Notes under the pieces: model-generated
What the model was told of the DNA's origin: nothing
The model's database searches: none
What the model saw: the letters and a program-made list of their open reading frames with translations, nothing else
Assembly: GCA_029851415.1 (NCBI GenBank)
Contig: CM056744.1
Coordinates: 91,127,907 to 91,191,906 of the forward strand
Reading direction: 5' to 3'
DNA from: Eretmocerus hayati
Taxonomy: Eukaryota; Arthropoda; Insecta; Hymenoptera; Aphelinidae
Length of the DNA stretch: 64,000 nucleotides
Shown here: positions 1-13,900 of the stretch, one piece after another
Numbering within the stretch: position 1 is the first letter of the stretch
Layout of the letters: each line of letters begins with the position of its first letter
Translations under genes and position numbers: made by a program

Positions 1-3000
1 TTAAAAATCTATCAGTCTCTGGGCTATCGAATCTGCTTAATGGTCTCTCGATTCTTGAAAGGGGTCGATAAAGAAGCTGGTTCAAGTCCGATTCCTCAAT
101 TTGAGAGCAATACGGGAATTGATAGAGCTCAAGAATTCGAGAGCTGGAAAGTGAGGAGCAGTGCACCCTCGCCCGGGGCGTTCGATCATTTTCTGCACCG
201 GATTCGCTCGCGCCCGGAATAGGAAATGAGTTTTATTCGCTCCTACTACCCGGGTTCTACACAGACCCTCTTTCTCTCTCTCTTTATCTCTTTCGACCGA
301 TATCCTCTTCTTCGAGAGCTGAGCTTCATTTATTTACCCTCAACCCTCTCAGGCTACCCCTTTTCACCAAGGCCACTCACCTCGAGGGTAAAGTTTCGTG
401 CCTCTCCACGAGTTTGAGAGAATTTTCTTTCCAAGGATGACTCTCTTGCCGCAAAGTCAGATAGATCGAACCGACTTTTTCTCAGCAAACACCTCGAATT
501 CGAACACCACACCATCTCCCAGTAAATATAGAAAAAGATATACGAAATAGATTCATATCCTGATAAGTATACGAATTGAGAGGGAAGGTATATTGATAGA
601 AGTATAGATGTAGGCAACGATGAAGAGATACAGAGTGAATTAGCGGCAGAGGAAATCTCGGTCCGCATTACCTGGCGGACTAAATGACTAGGGGCTCTGT
701 AAAGTCGCTTTGGAGTAATTTAATGAACTTTGGGGAGAGACAGAGAGAGAGAGGCTAGGTGCATGCAAAGCGAGAGATTGAGTAATCGCTACAGAGTAGA
801 GATAGAGCGCGCGAGCGAGCGAGGTTAGGTTCTTGAATTAAATTTGTCTCTATAGTACGTTGCCAGGGCTTGTAATTCCATTAGCGCGGTTCTCTTGCTC
901 CACATCTCAGAGCCTCTTATAAATTTGACGAAACTACCAGGTGATGGTGGTGATGGTGGTGGTGGGCAAAGCACGACTTGAAATTACGCTCAACGGATGT
1001 ATACTCGGTCCTTTCGTAAGCGAGGGGTTATGTGTGGCGAGGTAAGCTACTGTTTCTCTGAAGATTTGCGGATATTTTTAGAATATACCAGCTAATCCCG
1101 ACGATTAAGAGATTATTGCTCGTAATGCAAACGTTTGGGAAGCCGAGGATTTCATATCTCTATATAGCACGAGGTAGAATAGCGATCAATTGAAGAACTT
1201 GACCTGTTCATGGTTCAATTTAGTTTGCACCGCTCAAATTGATTTGCAGAACATGGTATAAGGACGATATTGACAATGAAATGAGAACGCTGTTGTGATA
1301 ATTCTGGCCTTTGTGAGGATGAGAAGGGGGATGTGCCAGAGAACATCACAAGGAAGGAGCCGTTCATGTGCGAAAAAGGTTTTTATTGAAATATTCTTGC
1401 AAGAAAGTTGACAGACTGTAACTCACGGTTACCATATCATTTCTCATGGCAATTAACTGGGAAGTACATCCGTCACTTTCCATTGAATTATTTTCGGAGC
1501 AATCATGTTTTGCTTCCGAAGTGTGCTTCGGGGATGCAGGAAATACCCCAAAAACTAAATGTTCCTAACATTGGCGAAATAATCATCATAATCAAGCAGC
1601 GCAGTTTATAAAAGAATGAGTTCTGGGAACCCTCATATGTAATTAATTTGGTTACGGTTTGGTGGCCGAAGAAATGGGCAAAGTAAATTATAAATCCATG
1701 ATCCTCAATTTGTGACCTGTTGTCGTAAATCTATTCCATCTTCAGTAAACAGATTGCACCGGTTCCGAGATATCTTTCAAAGTTCTGATTCTCAGTCGAG
1801 GAATTTATTGTATTCCAACAGCAATATTTGACTAGGCAGTTGAGACAATTCACCGTATCATCATCGTCTTAATCCAGCCTTCGGCAAATGCCATACTTGT
1901 GAAAAGTATGTACGTATAGTCAGTACCATTTGAGGCAAAGGAATTGATAGGTCTCACACGGCGAAAGTGCAATAGTAACCTAACTCTTGGTCGCCAAGCT
2001 TATATTGCCTGATCAGAGTTCCACATCACGTCACGAGCTCGTCATTTCATCTGCGCCCGATGCACTCGCCTCAAAAGTAGCGCATCGTAGGATATCTTCC
2101 GAGCGAGTATAAGATGATGGATCCGGCCGGCACGTGAGAAGCTACGGAATGAAAATATCGACCCTTTAACCGCAGATATATGTGGGCTATACTCGCACCA
2201 TATTGTCCACGAGTAAAAAGGTTGAGTGGATAACAATGTACGTGGGACTAGAATATGGTCCAAGCAATAAACTCAATGAAATACAAGTGTAAAATCGAGC
2301 TGCTGATGCCATTATGATGAGGCACCGGTCACATTGTTTTCTCGTGGACATGGATTCTTGAGGTCAGTGTGGCCAATATTCCAAAATTTCACGCGGATGA
2401 GGGACTATACCACTGAAACGGCATGCTAGGTACATGCATGAAAAGAGATTCGAGAGCGAGTATCGAGCCCCGGGGCTGGGGTTCATCGTTAACCCTCGGC
2501 AGCCGCTGCGGTTTATCGGGTTATCCGTGCTCGCCCGCTCGCGACAACTCGTACACTCATCCGATGTATTTACCACCACTACTGTATTTGTCTCATTGCT
2601 CACTTGTATACTTAACGGATCTTGTTTTTTTCTTTTCTGGCTATCCAATGTTGTTGTTGTTGGCGGTTGTGCTGTTTTTAATTGCGGTGAGTGGCGATAG
2701 GGTACTAGTCCATTACTACTTTTTATGTTCTGTGATTGTGTGGCGAGGGATGCGGTCGCGGTTCGGTCACAAAATTGAGTGTAAAATACATGCCAGATCT
2801 TGTTCAAAATAAGAGTATTTGACGCCTTCGTGCCAGGGGATTCTTCTCAATTTGAATTTTGTTGCGATATGATGTTTTGTAACGATGTACTTTTATAGCA
2901 AATAACGAAATTGAGACTTTTATGAAGGCAATTGTTCACAGTTGTGTATCTAAAGGTATGGTGGCTCCAAAATAATTAGAGAAAATCAATTGTATTAAAG

Positions 3001-3035
3001 AGTTGAAAACTTCTATGAGACCGAGATTAGTGTCG
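1..3035. other. No gene recognised
   Basis: Apart from the GGTGAT run near 950 and short AGAG and GCGAGCGAG tracts near 735-820, nothing is supported. Overlapping open frames at about 2364-2812 on both strands look like composition effects: no motif, and conflicting directions. Confidence 0.6.
940..966 (+). repeat. (GGTGAT/GGT)n microsatellite
   Basis: Run of GGTGATGGTGGTGATGG type units. Confidence 0.8.
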
Positions 3036-3960
3036 AATTGGGGTCTTGCATTTTTTTTGAGCCCCTCAAAAAAAGGTTTGGCAAATTCGAGCAAATTAAG
3101 ATGAGTATTGTGCAATTAGAAAAAAAATTCCCAAAAATTTTCTTCACCTTGCGCAAATTGTTTGAAAGTCGGACGACTTGAGAGTGACCATAGTGGGTGA
3201 GCGCCGTGTGACGTCACACCGATACAAATTGAAACCAGTCCCATGCTCAAATGTATGAGATTGATGAAAAAGTCTTGGACTACAATTTTTTGAGAATAAT
3301 TCACTAACTTATCTCGCAAGAGTGTGCAGTAGCGTCTTAATTCTGTCTAGGAGAGGTGAAAAAATCAGTTCAAGAACGTCAGTATATCAACAATGGTCTC
3401 AGAGGTTAGTGCCCCAATGCTACATAAATTATGTTCCTAAATGATGTGAAATTAAAGTAATGATCACTGCTTGATATCAATTTCAAGTCTAATTTTTATC
3501 CTCTTTGATCTAGGAATCCCACACAAGTAATGAGGTTACCACCACAAATTCTGAGAAGCCCAAAAAACTACCATATAAGACTTGCTTTGTTCTTGAGATT
3601 GAGGATTTACCTTTGTGCTTTGGTTCCTCTGACTTCTGGGGCGTTGAATCAGCTTTCACGAAACCTTCTATTCTATTAGCCATGACGATATATTTATTCA
3701 CTCAGAAATTTGGAGATAATAAGAGAAAAATCTGGCAAGCCATACGTTTACAATAGCAGTAGCCGACGACTGTATCGGTGTGACGTCACACGGCGCTCAT
3801 CCACTATGGTCACTCTCAAGTCGTCTGACTTTCAAACAATTTGCGCAAGATGAAAAAAATTTTTGGGATTTTTTTTTCTAATTGCACAATACTTATCTTA
3901 ATTTGCTCGAATTTGCCAAACCTTTACTTGAGTGGGTCAAAAGAATGCAAGACCCCAATT
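3036..3960. mobile_element. Fold-back element with about 190-bp arms
   Basis: Arms 3036-3226 and about 3766-3960 are reverse complements, starting AATTGGGGTCTTGCA and ending TGCAAGACCCCAATT. Each arm holds GTGTGACGTCACAC (CRE-like TGACGTCA at 3209-3216 and 3781-3788). The 540-bp middle has a 63-codon minus-strand frame of no recognised family. Arm mismatches and indels show age. Confidence 0.75.
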
Positions 3961-6900
3961 ACTTCCTTTCGATTCATTCATCTTGTACATCGAAGGGTTT
4001 TTATGGAAAATATGAGAAACGAGAACCTGAGAAAGAGTTATTCTGAACTTTTGGTGCGGTGGATGTTGTGTGGTTCACTTATCCACGAATAACTCATAGA
4101 CTCTTCAAGTGGGATTGAAGATATTTGCCATGGCCAGCTTCTGATTATTACATAAGCTCGTACATTATAAAACCAACCAAATTCTTGAGTACTCGAGAAG
4201 CTCGTGGAAAGGCGAAAGAAACTATAGCATTCAGCGTACATTCTAATTTGTTCCACTAACTCAATAGATTTATTTGGGATTTTTGTCAAAAATCCTTAGA
4301 CACGTGATTCAAAACACGAGGAAACATCGAGCGTCGGTGCTCCGATTGGATTGAATCGATCCAATATTGGTTCAATAAAGCCATAGGAACAGATAAATCG
4401 CTGTTTTGCATACGCTCGTAAAGATCAGTGGGAACATTTGTGAAATTCAAAACTTATACGAGCGATGAAATCTATGAATCAATAACTGTAATTGATTTCA
4501 TATGCACAATGAATCCATGGTTGAAATCCTACTCATCGGACATCCAGAAATTTTTCTAAAATTGAATGACCAAAAAAATTGAAGCTGAGGAGTATGTCAA
4601 GGAATATTCCAAGAGAGCTATTAGATTTAAAGTGAAATTTTATAGGCATACAAGGTCAAACTGCGGTACGAATATGGAAAAACCATGTATTCTGCGTGAC
4701 AATTTTGCGCGTTCTATTTTGCATGCATCGTGTCGCTTATCCCATGTCACAACGACACATTCCAACAAAGCCACCGTTACAGCATGATCGAACAAAACAA
4801 GCCAAAATCCACGAGACAGCGAGTTGAGCGAACGATGCTGCGGTCAGCTGCTCCAATGCTCCTTCCGCTGCATGTATTATAGCCGGTTTACATGGTCGGG
4901 ATGAATGAACAGAATGCCCGGTTACAGCCTGATGTGGAATACGTGTTTGACGTGTAACCCGCACCACAAGGGGAATCGTTGCGGTTGCTAAATTAATACG
5001 TGAGTTGTTCTACAGGTATTCAGGTTCATTCGTTGCGAGAAATTTTCATCACTAGCTCAGGATCACACTCATGATTGATGCTAGTTTTCACACGGTCACC
5101 TAAATTTTGAATATCCTATGCGTGAGCAACTTTGAACTTCAAAGCATGAGATTTTAATCAGAAAATATTACTCCATCCAGGCGCATAATTAACACAAAGC
5201 AAACGTGGCCTGCACCTATACCACGACTTTAGCGGTAGCAAAATTTCATAGAATTTGATGTTACATCGTGTATGTAATGTATGAGTTTGAAAAAAAGGCT
5301 TCAACCGAAGCTGTAATTATCAAACGGTGTTTTCATATAAAAATGAAACAATTCGTTGGGTTTTTACTACATTCAGTTTTGTCACAAATTTAATCAAGTC
5401 TCCAAGAAGACGAAATCTCAATTCACATTCACACACAACAAACTGCTTCGTCAGAAGATATAACCATTCAAATACCGATCGATCACCCATTACTTCGATA
5501 CGCGTAAAATTTGACTGAACGACATGCAGGAGCATAATTATGAGATAGTACGCATTCAATATACTGCTCTCTCCAAAGCAAGATTTTTAACTACATTAAA
5601 TCACCCCACCACCACGTGTGAGGAAAGAAAGAATAGCTGCCAGAATAAGATATAGGACGGTCGAGTCAATTGAAATGTGCCAGATGCAATTAGAGGTCTA
5701 GGAGATTTATTCGGGGCTCTTCTATTGCGGAAACGGATACTCTCTGTGCAAGAGGTGGATTTGCGAAAGAAAAGAGCATGAAAGAGATCGAAGCGAGTAG
5801 GGGCTTATGTTATCCATTTGGTTCAATAAAATTCGGCGATTTGGAGCGCGGGTCTCTCTCATTGAATACTCGCTTATTCTCGCCTCTCGATTCTCCACCA
5901 TCCCATCGCCGCACTAGATATTCGAGTGTGCGGTTCTCTCCTCTCAGCTAGGCGCCCTTTTAAAATCTTGAATAAGCCTTCCCTCTTGCTTGCGGTGAAT
6001 ACACTTAGGTATAGATACGATCCCTAAGCTCTCGTATCCTTTGCTTAGGACTGCAATAGAAATCGATTCTTCAAGGGATTTCTACTGATACTCTGGTTAG
6101 CTTGAATTTACGAAGAATTTTGTACCTACCATGAAAGAACTCAAATGGTTTTTCTGAGTTGGACGACTCCGGGAAGAGAATACCACCATAATTGAGAAGA
6201 TTGTTATGGAGCTATCATTCATTATCTTCTTAAATTTTATTGGATGGGGACAACTCTTTTCATCACAAAAATCAGTAAGAGTAGATTCCTAACTTGTATG
6301 TTAAAAAGTATGACACGCATAGTCGCAGAAATGTATTATGTAATCGGTATTTTAGGCAGCGATAGGATTCTTGAGATACGTGACACATGCCAAAATTTCA
6401 TCATTTCATACCTGCTGCTTCAATGCGTCTCATTCGAGAAGAATGCGTGGTCTATTAGCACCATAGGGTTGTCATGTTCAGCCTAGGACACTGTTCATGA
6501 ATGCCAACTCACCTGAAACATAGAAAAATTTGATGTAAATATAGAGATTATTCTGATTCCTTTTTTACATGAATTCTTTAAATAACTTTGTTTCCTGGTT
6601 TGATAACAGGATAATTGTCTCACCACGTAATACATATGTCAATTGTATGACCATACAAAGAGATGTGTCATATAGATTACTTGTAGCATTTGTCCACTGA
6701 TACCAGAGGATACGTTTGCACTACTCGATTGGGACTGATTTTGGTGAATCCTTTCAACGTTAAACTCCCATCACTCCTGTAAGGGCGTCAGATATTCATC
6801 GATCTGCACAGTACAAATATCTGTTAATGTATATCGAACTATGTATACCAATCGTCAATAAGTGAAAACTAATAAACCGTGGGCAAAGAATATCCCCACG

Positions 6901-7644
6901 CAGAGAAAATCCAAAACTAGAAAAACAAGTGTTTTGTCTTCTCCTCAAAGTATCTGGAGACTCATACAACGGTGAATTCCGAAATAAGCATATTATATCG
7001 ATTTCTTTGGAGATTTTTTTCTAAAAATTTACGAAGATTCAGCGTCTTGTATGAGAGATATTGCAATCTGTTCATAAAGATAAAATATGGATTCATCTCA
7101 GATTTCAACAAAGTTATGCGGTTGAGCAGTTTCCACATTACGAGATATTCATCACAGTCATCCCTTCATCCCGAGAATCGTCACGTATATTTTCAAAATA
7201 ATGGCGGAGTCTGTTCCTTTCCATAGCATGCATCTACTTCTCTCAAACCTCATTACCTCGTAAATCATTTTCAATCAACTCTAATTGAGATTATCGAAAT
7301 CATCTCAGCAGAATAGCTTGTTGAGATGCATTTGTGAAATCGAATTGGAATGAAATTTATTCACATAATGAAGTCTCATGATCAACTCCGAGATGCGCCT
7401 CACTGAGAATGCTACCGAGCATGAGACAATTCAGAGAGTGACAGCTATCTGTGAAAGAAAATCCGTTATCGACAGAACGTGCATGAGGATTTTTCATAAT
7501 CCAACGTAAGTGCTAGTTCAAACCTCGATCGATCGCGGTTCATAGATAGCCTGAAGATGAGTTTTGAGAGATACTTATTCCTCGGATTGTATCACGATCC
7601 TTATTGTAATCTAAAGAGGAAGAAGTTCGAAAGCTCAAAATTTT
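3961..7644. other. No gene recognised
   Basis: Only short frames without motifs or splice context. No clear repeats found by eye. Confidence 0.55.
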
Positions 7645-9109
7645 ATGCTCCTGCCAAATTGCTCCGCAATCTCCTCTTCTTTGATTAACTCATGCAATCG
7701 AGTCATATTGACCTTCGAACTATTTGTGCACGAGATCATCAGCTTCAAAATGCATCATTTTTCAAAACGTAATCAAAAATTGAATTTATTCAGAAGAATT
7801 TCAGAAGGAGGGACTTCAGTGTCAGCTCGGCCGAATGCGCTCGGAAAACATTCTCACTATTGTTGTTGGAAAGTACTGATCCTTATTGGTACATCATCCC
7901 AGAATATATGGATGACAGCCTTAGTTTTTTTTATGATACTTAACCTAATCAGCAATTCAAATATTTTGATTGTTGCGATGATGTATTTTTCACACATATT
8001 GAATTACCCACCTCAATCTGCGATCCTCATTCTATTGCTTTACTTCGCGATTCTATGTTGGTATACAGCAATCACAACCTCAAATATTCTGCCGAAAGAA
8101 ATTTCTAGTATTCACAACTCTGCTACGATCAGAATGGGTAGTCTCCCAAGTTTGCAAAGTCTTTACCTTCAAAAAAGCGTTGCGAGTGTTCTTTTTCAAG
8201 TATTCACAGAGAACCGCGCCCCAGAAAGATACAGGTTTGCAAAAAAACTAGATGTACTTGAGAAATTTAAAGAATACTGGCCCTACAAAAGTGACAAAAG
8301 TATTTGGAAGAAAGTATGCGACAAAATACGTACTTATCTATAGTGCTAATGTTAGTATAACTGTTCGTCGTTGTGTTTGAAACTATTACTCCAGATCCAC
8401 TCCTCGAAAATGCATCACTCAAGCTACAATAAGGGCACCCCTGTTTGGTACTTCGTGGTCGAGAAGGACAAGAGCTACCGTGGAGTCAAATCTCATTTTG
8501 ATGCCATCAGAAAAGTAGAAACCGAGACCCAAGTCACTAATGAGAGTCTACCATAAGAGTCGACTGAAGCCGTTGACATCGTCAATGTCAATGCTGTTTG
8601 TGATGATGGAGTGAGGAGGAAACGATGAAATTCAAGGTGATTTAAATGATACTGTGATTAATTCGTTTGATACGGATAAGGAGAGCCTAGCCCATGATGT
8701 CAGCGATTCAAATGATAATAACACCGCACGTATCAATACTTCTCCAGACCGAGAAGATATTTCTGATGGAGTGACAAATTCTGACATACCTGGGATTGAG
8801 CAATCAGACATTTTCGATATTTTTTATGAGGCAAATTGGGCCTATTTGGTTGAAGACTTTCCAGGTTCAATAGCATCTTCAATCAGCAATATTAGATTAA
8901 CGAACCAAGATTTCATAACACACTTACCCAATATTTGTGTGAACGATAATATAATCAATGCATTTGTTTCAGTGCTGACTCGTGACTCCAACTCGGAAGG
9001 TAAGAGGGTGACGATTTTTGAAACTCATCTTCGAACGGTAATGTTGACCCAGCGGCGACGAGGAAAGTGCTGGGTCAGTTTTGTGAGAAGCCAAAGTAGA
9101 AAGCACTGA
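7645..9109 (+). pseudogene. Degenerate coding stretch with a Ulp1-like (C48) protease fragment
   Basis: Three reading frames follow each other on the plus strand (7645-8343, 8371-8556, 8654-9109), with stops and frame changes between them. The last has an acidic, Asp/Ser-rich start and then LTNQDFITHLPNICVNDN followed by IINAFVSVL. This resembles the N-terminal part of Ulp1/SENP-type cysteine proteases, where a conserved 'LNDxIIN' motif precedes the catalytic domain. The catalytic His, Asp and Cys segments are not found downstream. The first frame ends in a charged, protein-like tail with YWPYKSDKSIWKKVCDKI. Such protease domains are common in insect transposons, so I infer a decayed transposon gene. 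A multi-exon host gene cannot be excluded. Start and end are uncertain. Confidence 0.4.
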
Positions 9110-10476
9110 CGTCTCGAGGGGTTTGATGCTTGCGAACTTCTCAAGCGAAATGTCACCTCACCGGGAATTTCAGATCATGTCTAGTCATGCTATCTAGCAC
9201 GGAAGCTCAATGGAAAGTTACCGAGACGCTACGTACTTTCAAAAATTCGAGGGCTTTCCTTAATCTTGCGTCCATGGTAATAATTGCGATATTGAATCAC
9301 AAAATAATTTAAAAAATAGATTTTCTAAAAAGGATACTCTAGGTTCTTGGTAGAAACTTAATCGAGAGTCAGCTGAATTCATTTTCCTCCTGAAAGGATA
9401 CGAATCGAAGTACCTTCATTACAGGATGCACACTTTCGTCGTGTACGAAAAACACGAATCAACACTCAGCATAGATCTGGCGCTCGAATCGAGTAAATCG
9501 CACTCTAAATCGGCATACCCATGATAGTTGGGTAACCACCAATTTTATTCAAGATCAACAGGCAGGAGCACGAAAATTCCATCCGATATTTGAAAATCGA
9601 AGCGCAAGACCACTCGAACACGCGACAAGTGCACTTGTGGAACATATACATCTATATCTGTATGTCGATATCGGGTCCATCCTTGCGCGACTGGCGAGAG
9701 AAGTTTGAGCGCGGAACTAAACTTGTCGCGCGCGTACTCGGCGAGTTCATTGTCGAAGAGAGGAACTCGAAGTGAGTTGGGACAACTTAATGAAATCCGG
9801 ACTCGCTCTGGTAAGTTTGGCAGTAGTCTCTCCTGAGATCGGTCGTTGCTCTACCTCAATAAGTACATTTATATACCTGTATCTACCACAGAAGCACCCG
9901 AATGCATCTCAAAATCCGATCCGTATGTATGACGGCGTAATGCGTGATTTATGCAACCAAAATCGCTGCACTGCTGCCCACTGCCCCTGGCAATTCATAC
10001 CCCCAATGATAATTACGAATTTATGGATTAGGAGGAGGAGAAGGATATGGCCATTCTGCGCCCTGTTTCCCATGCGAGTCGTCTCCGAAGGTGAATTAGT
10101 CATTGTTTGGGTCGATTATACCGCTTGCGGATCTCTAATGCCCTCCGACGATTATTGAATCAATCGACATGCCGTATCCGGGCTCATATGTAAGCTTCAG
10201 TATAGTTCGGAGAGTAGCTTTGCGGAGTCTACACGGAAAGCGGATCGGTTGAACGTTCATCGTTCACTGGGTGTATGAGCTCTGCAATAGCTCTATATTT
10301 GTGCTTTTTGTCTTTTCAGATCTAGGAAATTTTGGTATGCAACGGTAAAATTTAAATTCATCGACCCTTCCCTTCGAGGAGATTAAATACCCTTTCTTTC
10401 CTATTGAATTCGAGTTCTCGTCCAACTACCGCGGCGCCGGTATCGCTTGGGACATGACTGGGGTTCCTCCATCACC
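9110..10476. other. No gene recognised
   Basis: Two short plus-strand frames (9590-9775, 9772-10158) have no family signature. A GGAGGAGGAGAAGGA purine tract lies near 10030. Confidence 0.5.
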
Positions 10477-10480
10477 TTAA

Positions 10481-10951
10481 GGAGGCTCGCGCAAATTTTA
10501 ACAAAACGAAGAAATCGCTTAAATGTTACTTATATCAATAGATCAACTAATGAGGAATCATAATCCATCAAGAAAAGTAGGGGTTGGCGATGAAAATCAC
10601 GAGTAAACCCGTTTGGCAGAAAAAATCCTTACACACGTAATCTTATGGGATAAACACGTTAAAACGAGCTGGTACGACAACTAATCGACCAAAATCGATA
10701 TTCATGGGATAATTTGACGCTATTTTGCATCATGCGTCTAATGGTGTGAAAAAATTGATACGTTGGCGATCTAAATTTTGAGTAAATTGAGTTCAAAGTG
10801 AGTTTCGAGCGTGGAGCAGCGCGCCGCATTGCACAGCTTGCACTGTGAGTATACCTATATGTAGCGTCAGGATCGTAACGGAAAATAGAAAGGCCTGACT
10901 ACCTGCGCGTAGGGCCCCGCGCTCGGTACGGCACCACGCGCGCGAGCCTCC
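10481..10951. mobile_element. piggyBac-like MITE with TTAA target duplication
   Basis: Perfect 12-bp terminal inverted repeats, GGAGGCTCGCGC (10481-10492) and GCGCGAGCCTCC (10940-10951), are flanked directly by TTAA at 10477-10480 and 10952-10955. TTAA duplication is the mark of piggyBac-type transposition. The 471-bp inside has no coding sequence. Confidence 0.72.
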
Positions 10952-10955
10952 TTAA

Positions 10956-13900
10956 GAAACTCGTGGAATACGTCTGGGAACTGATGCGAGGTTACAAGGT
11001 GTTTGAAGTAAATCCATTAGCTGATGTCGAATTCTGCCATGTAAAAGATCATTTTGGTAGCAGAAACAGGCAATATATCATGTGCATGTAAAAATTGTCA
11101 TTCCTCATTGCTCCCTAACGACTCGATCTGATGAGCAACGTTTCATTTTGGTTTCGTGGTCCACTAAATTTGGAAATCAAGAAGGTCATTCATTAGTTCT
11201 TAGCATTCTGAGCAGGGCCCAAGAATATCATCACCACGAGTTTCTCGAACAAACAAGCCCTCTGGTCGAGATGATGGGACTATTTTTCAAATGAGATTTT
11301 ATTCCGCCCCAATCATCTAGATGTAAATTCCATTCCATGAACAAGATAGCTTTAATGAGTGCTGACTGATTCCTGCATCCATTGATATCTCTAATCTCAT
11401 GCACCAGGAGAATTTTCCGAGAAAAATTGATTCAAAACTTCATACTTGCTTATTGACTGATGAAAATTGTCTCATTCGCTTGAATATTGGGCTGAATATT
11501 CGGATTAGTATCCTCATACCTTGTGGTTGTTTTCAGGGAGACGAGTTCGTAGGGAGGATGGTCTGAGCAATTCGGATTTCGAAAAGAAGAGATAAGTCGC
11601 GGTGTCAGAGAGCTGGCACGGGAACAGGAGATGCCTGCAAACGCTTGGTTGCAAACTCTCGAAGATGCGCCTCATACCGGCCCCTCACATGACCGACTGA
11701 TTGAATTCATTTTGGGCGAATGAGGTCACCAATTCGATGAAAGAGGGGAATATGCCGAGCAGTGCCATTCCAACGAGCATTCCAAATTTGGAGCACACTA
11801 ACACTGAACCAGGCAAGACTAGCAGAATAAATCTTGTGTCCGAATCCTGGGTGAATTATACCCCCGAACTCCTCATGATCATCAAACGTGGTCCAAATAT
11901 TGGCAGATACAAGCCTCAAAGTCCAAGTAACTTTTCACCTCTGCACAAGGTAGCAAGGTTAGTCCGGTACTAAGGGTATTCTTGACATCACTATCTAAGG
12001 CCGGGGAGTCATTTGTCATTTATTTCCCTTGCGGGGGTGTCAAATACCTTTATTTTACAACTGCTGTAACTTTTTTTCCAATTGCATCGTTAGATCTAAA
12101 CCTTGAAGATTAACATTGTTTTCACACTTCTGAACAACTTACTCACTCTGAGTTTTGGTATGGATGAAAACTGAAAAACTTCCTCGCTTGTCGAAAATTA
12201 TGCCTTTTATTGTGAATCCACAATAACGAAGGCAACATTTTTGATTCTGCTAATTTTTCTGGAGCTGTTTTTCGACACAAATTTTCCTAGTTCTATTCAA
12301 ATATGCACATACAAATTTTCAGATCATTTCATCGAGTGGTTTTGCAGTAATCGTATGATATGTACAGAACATGCGCTCAGGCAGGCGGAGCTATCGAATA
12401 CCTGACAAGTCAAGCAGGTTCTGCTTGAGTCTCGAACTATTCCTGCATTTTATTTCTCTTGAATTCGTTGCACTCTCGTTGTAACGGTGTGTCGGGAGTG
12501 AATCGCAAGTATAATATTGACGTAAGCTCATTTAACCCAAAGACAGTCGCACAAAAGTGTTGAAAGCTTGGAAAGCAGATCTGCTTGGAACCTTTAGCTC
12601 CCGCATTGTGGTATTCCAGAAAAGCTCACGTGGAATAGAGGAACAAACGAACCCTTCCGTTGATGTAATAAGAAAATTCGCAAAATTAAGAGGCGTCAAA
12701 TAGAAAAACCTTCATGGTTCAAATTTCGTTACGCAAGGTCTCACACGAGTATTCGGAAGTTATCGAATCTACAACGGTCATACACTCAGCGTACAGAACT
12801 GAATTCCAATATTTTCGTTGGTGTGGTTGCAGAATTTACCCTCAGAGGAAAACCGGCCTGAATGTGGCATTTACTCGACTTACATTCGCGTCAGGAGCAA
12901 GTATATATAAGGGTAGCTTGTAGTGGCAACGTACGAGAACTCGAGAAGCCAGAAACAGTGGCGGTGGCAGACACTTGCCTGGCTTCTCGGATTATTCTAT
13001 TAGCCTATATCGATTCTGTCTTGCTGTGCGCAGCGTACACCTGCACTGCATTATAATTCTCAGGCTCTTTCCACACAGAGCATTTCCATAATTTTCTATG
13101 ATACTCGCGCTGCAGTTTGTACAGAAAGAGGCAGAGACTTGGCTTCACGAAACGCTTAGCGCAACTATACATACGCGTGTGAGCAGTTTGTGCAAGCTTG
13201 ATTCTATCGCAGAGTCATACCTTAGAGGGCCTATTGCACTTTGTACTTTGAGACGGAGTTGTAAATTTTGAGAAGAGATGGCAGGTCATTCAATCTGGGT
13301 TTGAATTGCTTCATTCAATCGGACGGTTCTCGTTTGCGAGGTCATTTTTTTAAACAACCGCATTGGAAGAGAGAGAGCAAAGTGGAAAAGGGATTTTGCA
13401 TTTTGATGGTGAGATTCTATTGAGCGAGGATGAGGTTAGCAGGTCCGTGGTGTTGGGGTAGGTAATCGCCGCGTTGGGGGTAGGAAATATCCGTGGACGA
13501 GCTGAGAGCTCGTTGAGAAACGCGGATAAAAGTCAGCTCTCGTGTGCCGCGATATGAGCTTGCCTCTTCTTGGGGTGTATGAGGCAAAAATTGTTCTCGC
13601 TCACCTGCCAAGGTACTCAACTCTTATCGCAGCAGTTACTGCATAGCCGCACCACTCTGTGTTTAAACTCGCGGGGTTATGAGCCGCGAGATTAGCCGAG
13701 ACATGCGGTGTCTCTTTTTTCAACGCAAGTTATGTATACCTTGTAGTGAAGCTGCTGCCCTTTTGTAACGAAATGGCTCGTGAGACGAGCTATCAACTTT
13801 TCGTCTCGTTATTGTGGAACAAAACAATTCAGAGTTTTGTGTTTCAACATTGAGGGAGTAATCTCGGTAGAAGATCCACCAATCAGATTTTCATCAAACT

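Noticed and set aside
75..95. tRNA box B-like GGTTCAAGTCC
   Set aside because: No box A, no foldable stems and no terminator nearby.
2364..2812. 147-codon minus and 129-codon plus frames over the same DNA
   Set aside because: Conflicting strands and no motif; probably composition.
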